Origin: Gluconobacter morbifer G707 | GTDB taxonomy: Bacteria; Pseudomonadota; Alphaproteobacteria; Acetobacterales; Acetobacteraceae | Assembly (NCBI RefSeq): GCF_000234355.1 | Contig: NZ_AGQV01000002.1 | Coordinates: forward strand, 358,540 to 422,539 | Direction of reading: 5' to 3' | Length of the DNA: 64,000 nt | In this document: positions 1-10,331 of the stretch, one piece after another | How the letters are laid out: every line of letters starts with the position of its first letter | How positions within the stretch are numbered: position 1 is the first letter of the stretch | The notes under the pieces: model-generated | Seen by the model: only the letters and a program-made list of their open reading frames with translations | What the model was told of the DNA's origin: nothing | Database searches by the model: none | Program-made: the position numbers and the translations under genes

Positions 1-2
1 CA

Positions 3-548
3 TTCTGCGATCTCTGCAAACCGGCGACACGCACGGTTTCGGGTGAAGGTACTCCGGGAAGCAAACTGCTTTTCGTCGGGGAACAACCAGGAGACCAGGA
101 AGATCTTCAGGGGCGGCCATTCGTCGGCCCTGCAGGACAGCTGTTCGACCGCGCCTTTCAGGAAGCCGGAGGCGACCGCGACAGGACGTGGATCACGAAT
201 GCGGTCAAACATTTCAAATTCGTCCCACGCAACCATCGAAGAATTCATCAGAAACCCGACACAGCTGAAATCCAGAGCTGTGCTCCATGGCTTTCAGCAG
301 AGCGCAGAATTCTTCGGCCGCGTGTAACGGTAATGCTGGGCGTAACGGGTGCCAGCGCCGTATTGGGCCGCCCCGTCACCATCTCCAGGGAGCGCTCACG
401 TTTTATTGAACTCGAAGACGGCAGCACCGGTATCGTGACGGTTCATCCCTCTTATTTACTGCGTCTTCCTGACCCCGAGGCAAAAGCGCGTGAATATACA
501 AAATTTGTAACGGATTTAAGAATGGCCATTTCCGCTCTCGCCGAGTAA
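3..548 (+). CDS. UdgX-type uracil-DNA glycosylase (5' partial)
   Basis: This is the C-terminal 181 codons of a family 4/5-like uracil-DNA glycosylase; the start lies before the window. The open frame runs from base 3 to TAA. Visible motifs are a CxxC pair at partial residues 2-5, GEQPGDQED (26-34), TNAVKHFK (65-72), a loop containing RRIH (79-82), Cys93 and an HPSYLL motif near the end. In UdgX the KRRIH-loop histidine forms a covalent bond with the sugar left after uracil removal; His82 is the equivalent here. The cysteines suggest an Fe-S cluster as in the family. GEQPGDQED plus RRIH argues for UdgX rather than ordinary family 4 UDG. It ends 29 bases before a FUSC transporter gene. Confidence 0.85.
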   Translation, partial: FCDLCKPATRTVSGEGTPGSKLLFVGEQPGDQEDLQGRPFVGPAGQLFDRAFQEAGGDRDRTWITNAVKHFKFVPRNHRRIHQKPDTAEIQSCAPWLSAERRILRPRVTVMLGVTGASAVLGRPVTISRERSRFIELEDGSTGIVTVHPSYLLRLPDPEAKAREYTKFVTDLRMAISALAE

Positions 549-577
549 GGGGGTTTGGGGGTATTACACCTCCCGTA

Positions 578-2830
578 ATGAGTGGCAGCACTACGTCTCC
601 GGGACGACCGACTCCGAGCAGTTCAGCATCACCAGGCGCCTGGGCTGCTCCTCTCCGACCACGGTCGCGACCATTTCTCTCCTGGCTTTACGCCCCGAGC
701 GTATCTTCCGTCACATTCGCGCTCCGCAACACGATCGCCGCCTGCATGGCAGTCGGGATTGCGTTCTGGATGGAACTGGACAGCCCGGCCTGGGCCGCCA
801 TGACGGTCTGGGCCGTCGCACAGACCACCCGCGGCGAAAGCCAGTCCAAGGCAAAATGGCGTATCGTCGGAACAGTCACCGGCGCTACTGCCGCAATCAG
901 CATCATGGCAGCCGCTCCGCAGGCGCCATGGATGTTCTTCCCGATGCTGGCCACCTGGATTGCCCTGTGCAGCGGCTTTGCAACATTCGTCAGTAACTTC
1001 CGTTCCTATGCCCTTGTTCTTGCAGGATATACCTGTTCGATCATCTGCATGGGAGCGGCGTCCAACCCTGACAATGTCTTCATGGTGGCAATGTCCCGTG
1101 GGACATACATTATCCTTGGTGTGCTGTGCGAAGCCTTCATGGGGCTGATCTTCGCCACCAGCCAAGAACGACATGCCCGTGCGCAGATGCGCCAGAAACT
1201 GGAATCGGCGCTTATTCTCGTCACAGGGACCCTGTGCAGTATTCTGGGCGAAGATCGCGGCGCCCTGAACACAGCGCGCAGACAGTTCGGCACCATACTC
1301 ACGATCAACGACCAGATCGAATTTGCAGAAGTCGAAATGGGTCCGCATGGTCATGAAGGGGATCACGCGCGCGCGGCTCTGGCCGCGGTTTCAGCGCTGC
1401 TCTCCCGCGGGTTTGGCATGGCCATGCGGCTTCAGCTTCTCAACCATGAACATCCGCTGTTCACACGCACGGCCGACGAAATTCTGGCGTTCCTGAAACA
1501 GTTTCCCCAGCGTCTGCCCGATCCTGCCGAAATCCCTGCCCTGCTCGCCGACCTTCAGCACTTCCGTGACACCTGCCGCCTTTATGCGGCTCCTCATCGC
1601 GAAACAGACGTCCAGCCTGACAACGAACCGATTGTCGGAAGCGATCCATTTGATACCGTAACGGGAAACCCGGAGACGGAAGACGCGCATCAGGACGAAC
1701 GTATCCTGTTTGTTTCCCTGGGCGAACTCCTGGGAGACCTTGAGCAGGCCATCAAGGAATATGAGGCCAGCACCCACACCATTCGCGGAGATCACTTCCA
1801 TTTCCAGATGGAAACACATCGCGACACCCGCGAGGCAGTTCACAACGGCCTGCGTGGTGCCTGCGCCGTTCTTCTGACAGCTTATATCTATGAAGTCACA
1901 GCCTGGCCGAATGGTCTGGGCTTCATCGCCATTACCACGCTTGTCTGCGGCCTGTTCGCAACCAAGGAAAATCCGGTTCTTGGCACAACCGAATTTCTCA
2001 AGGGTGCCATAGCCGCCTATTTTGTTGCGTGGATTCTGGTCTTTGTCCTGATGCCGAAGGTTACGACCTTCGAATCCCTGGCTCTCTTCATGGGGCCTGC
2101 CATGTTCCTGGGGGGGCTGGCCAAAGGCAATCCGGCAACGGCAGGTGGTTCTGCGGCCTATGGCCTCCTTCTTCCCGCCATGCTGGGATTGCAAAACCAT
2201 CATGTCATGAACGAAATGGCATTTTATAACGGCAATATGGCTACGGTTTCCGCGGTAGCCGTAGCCGTTCTGGTCTTCCGGAGCGTCCTGCCTTTCAACA
2301 GCGATTCAGAACGCTATCGTCTGCGCCGTATCATGCTGAAAGAACTTCAGCATCTCGCCAATCCGAATTTTCATCCGCAGACCAGCGTCTGGATTGGCCG
2401 TAACACCGATCGCTTCGCCCGCCTCATCCGTCACGCAGGCCCTACACCTGCCCCGCTGATCGAAGCCTGCATCATTGGCACGCTGGCCGCCCTCACCCTT
2501 GGACTGAACGTGATCCGGCTCCGGACATTGCTGGATCGCGAATATCTGCCTGACAGCGCACGCCGCCCCATCCAGCTTGTCCTGCATTATATCGAGCAAT
2601 CCACGCGCCGCCATGATAAGGCCGCGCGCATCGCGAGTGCCGCTGTCCGGCGACTTCGCGCCCTGGATGAGCAGGAAACCGATCTTGTGACACGCCTGGA
2701 GCTGACGCGCGCCATCACTTATCTCGTGGTGGTTGCACACATCATGAGCACGAATTCAGATTTCCTGGACGCCAGCAAGCCATTCCGGGGAGAAGGAAAC
2801 AAACTGCCCGCCCCCGAAATCCAGCCCTGA
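578..2830 (+). CDS. FUSC family (AaeB/YccS-like) inner-membrane transporter
   Basis: This 750-residue protein has the FUSC-family layout. A first block of hydrophobic segments spans about residues 45-190, a long soluble domain about 190-405, a second hydrophobic block about 405-545, and a soluble C-terminal tail follows. FUSC proteins resemble the AaeB aromatic-acid exporter and YccS, so efflux of aromatic carboxylic acids is a family-based guess; the substrate cannot be read from sequence. The ATG at 578 has no strong ribosome binding site and the first 30 residues are Ser/Pro-rich, so the start could lie slightly downstream. No partner membrane-fusion gene is visible next to it. Confidence 0.85.
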   Translation: MSGSTTSPGRPTPSSSASPGAWAAPLRPRSRPFLSWLYAPSVSSVTFALRNTIAACMAVGIAFWMELDSPAWAAMTVWAVAQTTRGESQSKAKWRIVGTVTGATAAISIMAAAPQAPWMFFPMLATWIALCSGFATFVSNFRSYALVLAGYTCSIICMGAASNPDNVFMVAMSRGTYIILGVLCEAFMGLIFATSQERHARAQMRQKLESALILVTGTLCSILGEDRGALNTARRQFGTILTINDQIEFAEVEMGPHGHEGDHARAALAAVSALLSRGFGMAMRLQLLNHEHPLFTRTADEILAFLKQFPQRLPDPAEIPALLADLQHFRDTCRLYAAPHRETDVQPDNEPIVGSDPFDTVTGNPETEDAHQDERILFVSLGELLGDLEQAIKEYEASTHTIRGDHFHFQMETHRDTREAVHNGLRGACAVLLTAYIYEVTAWPNGLGFIAITTLVCGLFATKENPVLGTTEFLKGAIAAYFVAWILVFVLMPKVTTFESLALFMGPAMFLGGLAKGNPATAGGSAAYGLLLPAMLGLQNHHVMNEMAFYNGNMATVSAVAVAVLVFRSVLPFNSDSERYRLRRIMLKELQHLANPNFHPQTSVWIGRNTDRFARLIRHAGPTPAPLIEACIIGTLAALTLGLNVIRLRTLLDREYLPDSARRPIQLVLHYIEQSTRRHDKAARIASAAVRRLRALDEQETDLVTRLELTRAITYLVVVAHIMSTNSDFLDASKPFRGEGNKLPAPEIQP

Positions 2831-2910
2831 TCCAACCCGTCTCACCGTAAGGGAAAATCCAGGCAAGGCGCTGTCTGAAGAAGGCATGCCGTCGCGATAT
2901 ATGAAGGGAA

Positions 2911-3000
<90 letters not shown>

Positions 3001-3006
3001 GGATAC

Positions 3007-3024
3007 GGTCCATGATCATGGACC
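3007..3024. repeat. 18-bp perfect palindrome in front of tRNA-Ser(CGA)
   Basis: The sequence GGTCCATGATCATGGACC is its own reverse complement. It ends six bases before the mature 5' end of tRNA-Ser(CGA) on the minus strand, so a leader transcript could fold into a seven-base-pair stem with a GATC loop. Whether it is an operator, a processing signal or chance is unknown. Confidence 0.6.
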
Positions 3025-3132
3025 TGATCGATGGAGGGCTTATGACGATCTTTTCGTGACAATGCAAGAGGGTAACCAGCATCTTCGGGCATGAAGTGAC
3101 GGGACATTCGCATCGCAATCTGCCGTTTTTGA

Positions 3133-3161
3133 TTGACGGGAAGCGCTCTCCCCTGTATCGA
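3133..3161 (+). promoter_or_regulatory. Candidate sigma-70 promoter for rplU-rpmA
   Basis: TTGACG (3133-3138) and TATCGA (3156-3161) are separated by 17 bases, about 130 bases before rplU. The -35 is close to consensus and the -10 is moderate. This is prediction only. Confidence 0.4.
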
Positions 3162-3294
3162 CCTCCGCTGTTCCGGATCCCTGACCGATCAGGCCGGAAC
3201 CAATGACAAAAAGCGACTGGGTCGCATCAGGCCGGATCAGTCCGGTCAGATTAAAGAAGCGACCACGGGTTCGGAACGAGAGAGAGTCTCCAGA

Positions 3295-3609
3295 ATGTTT
3301 GCAGTCATCCGCACAGGCGGAAAGCAGTATCGTGTTGCTCCGCAGAGCATCCTGAAGGTTGAGAAGCTTGAGGCGGAAGCCGGCAGCACCGTAACCTTTT
3401 CCGACGTCCTGATGGTCGGCGGCGAAGGCTCCCTGACCGTTGGCGCTCCGCTGGTTGCCGGTGCAACCGTGACCGCGACCGTCGTGGCGCAGGACCGGCT
3501 GCCGAAGGTTATCATCTTCAAGAAGCGTCGTCGCCAGAACAGCCGCCGCAAGAACGGTCACCGCCAGCCGGTGACCGTGCTGCGCATCGACGCCATCAAC
3601 GCGGCCTGA
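3295..3609 (+). CDS. rplU: 50S ribosomal protein L21
   Basis: This is a 104-residue L21, close to the usual 103 residues. It begins [14 protein letters not shown], the family's conserved opening, and carries the basic [17 protein letters not shown] stretch that contacts 23S rRNA. The open frame extends upstream to 3133, but homology begins at ATG 3295, so that start is used. It is followed 30 bases later by rpmA, the standard bacterial pairing, and probably shares its transcript from the promoter near 3133. L21 is a component of the large ribosomal subunit. Confidence 0.98.
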   Translation: MFAVIRTGGKQYRVAPQSILKVEKLEAEAGSTVTFSDVLMVGGEGSLTVGAPLVAGATVTATVVAQDRLPKVIIFKKRRRQNSRRKNGHRQPVTVLRIDAINAA

Positions 3610-3639
3610 TCAGCCGCACTTTAGGAAGGATACACAGCC

Positions 3640-3906
3640 ATGGCACAAAAAAAGGCAGGCGGTTCCAGTCGTAACGGACGCGATAGCGCCGGTCGCCGTC
3701 TGGGCGTCAAGAAGTTCGGTGGCGAAAGCGTCATTGCAGGCAACATCATCGTCCGTCAGCGCGGCACGAAGATGAAGGCCGGTGCGAATGTCGGTATCGG
3801 CCGCGATCACACGCTGTTCGCCCTGGTGGACGGACATGTGAAGTTCCAGCGTCGCGCCGAAGGCCGCGTCCACGTTTCCGTGGCACTGCCGGAAGCCGCC
3901 GAATAA
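3640..3906 (+). CDS. rpmA: 50S ribosomal protein L27
   Basis: This 88-residue protein starts [20 protein letters not shown], the conserved flexible N-terminal tail of L27 that reaches toward the peptidyl transferase centre, and continues through a typical [18 protein letters not shown] core. An AGGAAGG ribosome binding site precedes the ATG. It directly follows rplU and is closed by a strong terminator, so rplU-rpmA appears to be a two-gene unit separable from obgE. There is no Firmicutes-type cleavable N-terminal extension. Confidence 0.98.
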   Translation: MAQKKAGGSSRNGRDSAGRRLGVKKFGGESVIAGNIIVRQRGTKMKAGANVGIGRDHTLFALVDGHVKFQRRAEGRVHVSVALPEAAE

Positions 3907-6128
<2,222 letters not shown>

Positions 6129-6141
6129 ACTGTCCCGATCC

Positions 6142-6738
6142 TCAGCCGCGGGGAGGCCATCGCAACTGGGGTTCCGAGCGCCTTGGTCGCATCAGGGTAT
6201 CGTCATCCCGATATGGCGTCTTCACACGGTGAGGCGCAGCATCGCGTCGATCAGCAGCAGGCTCGACCTGTCGGCCTTCCCACGGAGCCTGCGACCATCT
6301 GCGCTCGCCGGCCGGCATGGCGTCCCTGCGCGCTGCACGCGGCAGTGCCTCTGCATCCTTCGCCATGGGGCCATCCTCATAGGAGGGCATGTCGGGACGA
6401 ATCACATGAACAGGGTCCAGATACGCTTCCGGGGAAATTTCCGGAGCCGGACGTTCTGCCTTCCCGTGCCTGCCGTCAGAGGAAGAGCGGTCAACCCCCT
6501 GCTCTTCCGGCGGCGCGGCTGACGTGACCAGTCGCTCGGACGGAGGTGTGGCCAGCCGCAGGCTGATGGACTGGATTTCAGCCCGCAGTTCGGCAAGCTG
6601 GTATTCCATTTCCAGCATCCTGGGTTTCAGACCGAAAACCGCAAACGGCATGCACAGAAACACAAGCCCCAGCAGTCCGGCTGCCACGAACAGGGTAGCC
6701 TGCGCCCATACCGGTAACCACGAGATGTCCAACATCAT
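6142..6738 (-). CDS. Hypothetical single-pass membrane protein with coiled coil
   Basis: I do not recognise this 198-residue protein as a named family. It has one hydrophobic segment at residues 8-34, then a short likely coiled coil (about 40-62: LEMEYQLAELRAEIQSISLRL), then a charged, Pro/Arg-rich and probably disordered tail with many RR and DR pairs. The predicted topology is N-terminal anchor with the tail in one compartment. It lies downstream of gapR on the same strand with a 38-base gap, so the two may be co-transcribed. It is convergent with proB, with a 13-base gap. Confidence 0.7.
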   Translation of the reverse strand: MMLDISWLPVWAQATLFVAAGLLGLVFLCMPFAVFGLKPRMLEMEYQLAELRAEIQSISLRLATPPSERLVTSAAPPEEQGVDRSSSDGRHGKAERPAPEISPEAYLDPVHVIRPDMPSYEDGPMAKDAEALPRAARRDAMPAGERRWSQAPWEGRQVEPAADRRDAAPHRVKTPYRDDDTLMRPRRSEPQLRWPPRG

Positions 6739-6776
6739 ATCCAGATCCGGTCTTCTGACTGAAACTGCTGGTAGGA

Positions 6777-7043
6777 TTACATGCCCAGAGCGCGGCGATA
6801 GATGTCAAGCAGTGTTTCCTGCTCTTCGACCTCAGCGGGTTCCTGTTTGCGCAGACGGATGATCTGCTTGATCACCTTGACGTCAAAGCCGGCGGATTTC
6901 GCTTCGGAAAAAATATCCTTGATGTCGCCGGCCAGAGCCTTGCGTTCTTCTTCCAGACGCTCGACCCGTTCGATAATGGAGCGCAGACGGTCTGCGGCGA
7001 TGCCGCCCGTTGCGGCGCCTTCGTTTCTGCTTTCTGCATCCAT
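6777..7043 (-). CDS. gapR: GapR/UPF0335 (DUF2312) nucleoid-associated protein
   Basis: This 88-residue protein matches the DUF2312 family throughout, for example RLRSIIERVERLEEERKALAGDIKDIF, then EAKSAGFDVKVIKQIIRLRKQ. Caulobacter GapR is an essential DNA-clamping protein that binds AT-rich and overtwisted DNA ahead of replication and transcription. The sequence is mostly helical with heptad-like leucine and isoleucine spacing. An AAGGAAAT ribosome binding site sits seven bases before the ATG. It is divergent from zwf and upstream of a membrane coiled-coil gene on the same strand. Its restriction to alphaproteobacteria helps place the organism. Confidence 0.92.
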   Translation of the reverse strand: MDAESRNEGAATGGIAADRLRSIIERVERLEEERKALAGDIKDIFSEAKSAGFDVKVIKQIIRLRKQEPAEVEEQETLLDIYRRALGM

Positions 7044-7208
7044 GTCCGATTTCCTTTTCCAGGGTGTGTCCGGGGATCTGCGGGGACGCAGCTCCGACCG
7101 CGCGGCTTATCCCGCAGAGGGTGGTATGGTCAATGGCAGGAGGCGCACATTTCATGAACATATTCTTTTCCGTGATCGTCTCTCCCGATGTCGTGCGAGG
7201 CCTGCAGC

Positions 7209-7238
7209 TTGACAGAAAGACCCCTGACGCGGAACTAG
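7209..7238 (+). promoter_or_regulatory. Possible zwf promoter
   Basis: A perfect TTGACA lies at 7209-7214, but the only -10-like sequence at suitable spacing is the weak AACTAG (7233-7238). It sits about 75 bases before the chosen zwf start in the 270-base gapR-zwf gap, which otherwise shows only a 31-codon open frame at 7154 that resembles nothing I know. Confidence 0.25.
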
Positions 7239-7313
7239 ACCTTGCCTGAGCGAGGCCTGAACCTTAACCCCCCTTCCCGGCATCACGGGTTCGAGAGGTC
7301 AGAGAGTCAATCC

Positions 7314-8783
7314 ATGGAACATTTCCAGCAGGTCGAGCCATTCGACTACGTCATCTTCGGCGCCACGGGCGATCTTACGATGCGCAAGCTGTTGCCTGCG
7401 CTCTACAATCGCATGCGTGTTGGCCAGATTCCCGACGAAGCCCGCATTATCGGAACGGCTCGGACGGAACTGAATCGCGAGCAGTACCTCGAGCGCGCAC
7501 GCGACGCCCTGCAACGCTTCCTCCCCGCGGACATTTACAATCCCGGCCTCACAGATCGTTTCCTCGGACAACTCGACTACGTGACGCTGGACGCCACGCA
7601 GTCAGGCACCGACTGGAATGATCTTTCCTCCCTACTTGCAGAGGCGCCTCCGGAGCGTATCCGTGTCTATTACTTCGCGACCGCCCCCCAGCTCTATGCC
7701 AGCATCTGCGAAAACCTGCATTCGCATGATCTCATCACTCCCCAGTCGCGCGTCGTGCTCGAAAAGCCGATCGGCACGGATATGGCGACGGCAACCGTCA
7801 TCAATGACGGCGTGGGGCACTATTTCCCCGAGAGCCAGATTTACCGGATCGACCATTACCTCGGTAAGGAAACGGTCCAGAACATCATTGCCCTGCGCTT
7901 CGCCAACCCCCTGCTGAATGCGGCCTGGACAAAGGATTTCATCGAAAGCGTACAGATCACCGCTGCCGAGACAGTCGGCGTCGAGGGACGCGCCTCCTAT
8001 TACGACACGTCCGGCGCCCTGCGGGACATGATCCAGAACCACCTGCTACAGGTTCTGTGCCTGGTCGCGATGGAAGCACCCGATACGCTGGAAGCCTCCA
8101 AGGTCCGCAATGCCAAGCTGGCCGTTCTCAACGCGCTCCGGCCCATTCCCGAAGACAGGGTGGCGCAGGAAACAGTGCGCGGTCAGTATACCGCCGGCGT
8201 CGTCAACGGTGAGAACGTGCCCGGTTATCTGGAAGAGCTGGGACAACCGAGCAACACGGAGACTTACGCAGCCGTCCGCGTCTGGGTAGACACCCCACGC
8301 TGGAAGGACGTGCCTTTCTATATCCGAACGGCCAAGCGATCGGCGAAAAAGGTCAGCGAAGTCGTCATCAATTTCCGCCCGGCCGCAACCGCCATGTTCG
8401 GCAGCACCCCCGCCAGCAACCGCATCGTTGTGCGTGTCCAGCCGAATGAAGGCGTGGAACTGCACCTGAACGTCAAGAATCCGGCACTGGACGTCTTCAG
8501 CCTGCATACGGCTGACCTGGACGCTTCCATCCGTATGGAAGGCGGGCAGCCTTTCCCGGATTCCTACGAACGGCTCCTGATTGACGCTGTCCGCGGCAAC
8601 CCGGTTCTCTTCATCCGTCGCGATGAAGTTGAGGCCGCATGGCGCTGGGCCGAACCGGTGCTTGACGCCTGGGCACAAAACAAGGCACCGATGCAGACTT
8701 ACAGCGCCGGTTCATATGGCCCTCAGCAGGCCAATACCCTGCTCGCCGATCAGGGTGACAAGTGGCACGAAGATATGGAGTGA
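7314..8783 (+). CDS. zwf: Glucose-6-phosphate 1-dehydrogenase
   Basis: This enzyme oxidises glucose 6-phosphate to 6-phosphogluconolactone with NAD(P)+, the entry to the pentose phosphate and Entner-Doudoroff routes. The 489-residue protein shows the nucleotide-binding GATGDLT (16-22), the catalytic RIDHYLGKE motif near residue 180 and the EKPIG motif. The open frame extends upstream to 7242, but homology starts at ATG 7314. If this is a Gluconobacter, glycolysis is incomplete and this route carries most intracellular sugar flux. That is known for the genus and is not shown here. Confidence 0.96.
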   Translation: MEHFQQVEPFDYVIFGATGDLTMRKLLPALYNRMRVGQIPDEARIIGTARTELNREQYLERARDALQRFLPADIYNPGLTDRFLGQLDYVTLDATQSGTDWNDLSSLLAEAPPERIRVYYFATAPQLYASICENLHSHDLITPQSRVVLEKPIGTDMATATVINDGVGHYFPESQIYRIDHYLGKETVQNIIALRFANPLLNAAWTKDFIESVQITAAETVGVEGRASYYDTSGALRDMIQNHLLQVLCLVAMEAPDTLEASKVRNAKLAVLNALRPIPEDRVAQETVRGQYTAGVVNGENVPGYLEELGQPSNTETYAAVRVWVDTPRWKDVPFYIRTAKRSAKKVSEVVINFRPAATAMFGSTPASNRIVVRVQPNEGVELHLNVKNPALDVFSLHTADLDASIRMEGGQPFPDSYERLLIDAVRGNPVLFIRRDEVEAAWRWAEPVLDAWAQNKAPMQTYSAGSYGPQQANTLLADQGDKWHEDME

Positions 8784-8789
8784 TCCTTT

Positions 8790-9251
8790 TTGACTGACAA
8801 CGCGAACGCACCGCCTCGTCTCGGGCGACGAGGCACACCGCGTCCGCCACGCAGCCTCAAGCAGCACCTCAAACGCCGGCTCCTGATGATCGTGCCGGCG
8901 TTTCTGCTGATGTTCGTTGCGGTCCGGACAGGACTTCTGGACGTTTCCTACGACAAGCTCACGTTCAACAAACTGAGCTGGTTCGACAATACGGCCCTTG
9001 TCGAACATCTCCGGCTGACGGTCACGCAGGATGGCCTGACCGACATGCCACGGCATTGCCTAGTCTTCGTGGTCAATGGCAATGCCGCGGACAACATGCC
9101 GGATATTGACGTCTTGGGACGACATGGAAACGGCTGTCCGGGCAAGACGCCATCAGCGGACAAACTGTTCACCCTGAAGGTCAATCGCAGTGAACGCACC
9201 GTGCAGACAGATGCCGGCACCCCCGGTTCCTTTCACACCATACGTTCCTGA
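8790..9251 (+). CDS. Hypothetical membrane-anchored protein downstream of zwf
   Basis: I do not recognise this 153-residue protein. It has a basic N-terminus (residues 1-30, many Arg/Lys/Pro), one hydrophobic segment (about 31-48, LLMIVPAFLLMFVAVRTGLL), and a roughly 100-residue domain expected outside the cytoplasm with two cysteines (in PRHCLVF and NGCPG) that could pair. The frame starts with TTG at 8790; a GGAG nine bases upstream, inside the end of zwf, supports that start. The first internal ATG would cut off the basic stretch and truncate the membrane segment. With a six-base gap it is probably in the zwf transcript. Confidence 0.65.
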   Translation: MTDNANAPPRLGRRGTPRPPRSLKQHLKRRLLMIVPAFLLMFVAVRTGLLDVSYDKLTFNKLSWFDNTALVEHLRLTVTQDGLTDMPRHCLVFVVNGNAADNMPDIDVLGRHGNGCPGKTPSADKLFTLKVNRSERTVQTDAGTPGSFHTIRS

Positions 9252-9255
9252 ACAG

Positions 9256-9281
9256 AAAGGCGTTCCGTTCAGGACGCCTTT
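9256..9281. terminator. Hairpin between convergent genes (zwf unit and esterase)
   Basis: AAAGGCGT (9256-9263) pairs with ACGCCTTT (9274-9281) over a 10-base loop. It follows the stop of the 8790 gene by four bases and overlaps the last codons of the convergent esterase. The A and T tracts inside the stem could serve either direction. Confidence 0.55.
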
Positions 9282-10258
9282 CCGGCCGCCCGAAAAATCC
9301 CCCTGAGAAACATGCCGCCTTCCCGCAGGGCCGTCCGGCCATCTTTAATGAACGCATAACCGTTCAGGAAACCGTGGATCATCCGGGGGAACAGGCACAT
9401 ACGAACGGAAACCCCGGCTGAGCGTAACAGCCGGGCATAAAGTTCCCCTTCTCCACGCAGGGGATCGAAACCGGCCCCGACAATCATGGCAGGCGCCACA
9501 TCCCTCAGCTCCGACGCGAAAACAGGCGCAAAGGCAGGATCGAAAAGCTGCTCGACACTGGACAGCGTCTGACCGCAATACCAGTGCAGAAGCTCCGTCG
9601 TCAGCATGTAGCCTGAGCCATAATGCTGGCGGCTCAGTGGTGCGACGGGACCGCTGAGCGCCGGATAATAAAGAAGCTGCGCGCTCAGGGCGCGGAAGGG
9701 CTGCGTTCTCGCCCATTGCGCGAGCGCAGCAGCGAGATTGCCACCGGCACTGTCTCCCGCCACGGCGACAGGCAGCTCCGGAGCTGCTTTCATTAACCAC
9801 GCAAGAGCAGCTTTCGCGTCATTCAGCCCCGCCGGAAAACGGTGCTCAGGAGCCAGACGATAATCCAGTGACAGCACCATCGCCCCTGAAGAGGCTGCCA
9901 GCCGACAGCAGATCCCATGATGAGAGACGAGATCGCAATGCACGAACCCTCCGCCATGCAGAAACAGGATAACACCGCTGACTTTTCCTCGCGGCCGATA
10001 AAGCCGCGCCGGACGTGGCCCTTCGGCTCCCGGCAGCATGACAGTCTTCCACCGCCGAATGCGAAGTGAGGAAAGACATTGAGGGAAGCTCGGCTTTCCT
10101 GTGATTTTCCTAATTTTTTCCAGCATCCGGGGAGACGGAACGGGCGCCGGAATGGGCGGAAGCTCGTCCAGGGCGATCATGCGCGGACGGATATCCCGGC
10201 GACGCGCCTGCATCTCCAGCCAGAACAGGAACAGACGAAGCGGTAGAGTCGGATGCAT
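9269..10258 (-). CDS. Alpha/beta hydrolase, HSL-family (family IV) esterase
   Basis: This 329-residue esterase shows the hormone-sensitive-lipase family marks: oxyanion motif HGGG (101-104), nucleophile elbow GDSAG with Ser170, the acid in GFDPL (Asp265) and His295 in MIHGF. It probably hydrolyses short-chain carboxylic esters; the substrate is unknown. An open frame continues upstream to 10600, but that part is antisense to RNase P RNA and does not look like protein, so the ATG at 10258 is chosen. The first 60 residues act as a cap. No signal peptide is evident, so it is probably cytoplasmic. Confidence 0.9.
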   Translation of the reverse strand: MHPTLPLRLFLFWLEMQARRRDIRPRMIALDELPPIPAPVPSPRMLEKIRKITGKPSFPQCLSSLRIRRWKTVMLPGAEGPRPARLYRPRGKVSGVILFLHGGGFVHCDLVSHHGICCRLAASSGAMVLSLDYRLAPEHRFPAGLNDAKAALAWLMKAAPELPVAVAGDSAGGNLAAALAQWARTQPFRALSAQLLYYPALSGPVAPLSRQHYGSGYMLTTELLHWYCGQTLSSVEQLFDPAFAPVFASELRDVAPAMIVGAGFDPLRGEGELYARLLRSAGVSVRMCLFPRMIHGFLNGYAFIKDGRTALREGGMFLRGIFRAAGKAS

Positions 10259-10331
10259 GACACCAGTATGCGTGGAATGCGTCGGAAAGTCTGCCCTTGA
10301 CCGCATCAAAGACTGGGCGCAAGGTCCGCTC

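Noticed and set aside
7154..7249. 31-codon frame in the gapR-zwf gap
   Set aside because: It is short, not recognisable, has no clear ribosome binding site and overlaps the likely zwf promoter.
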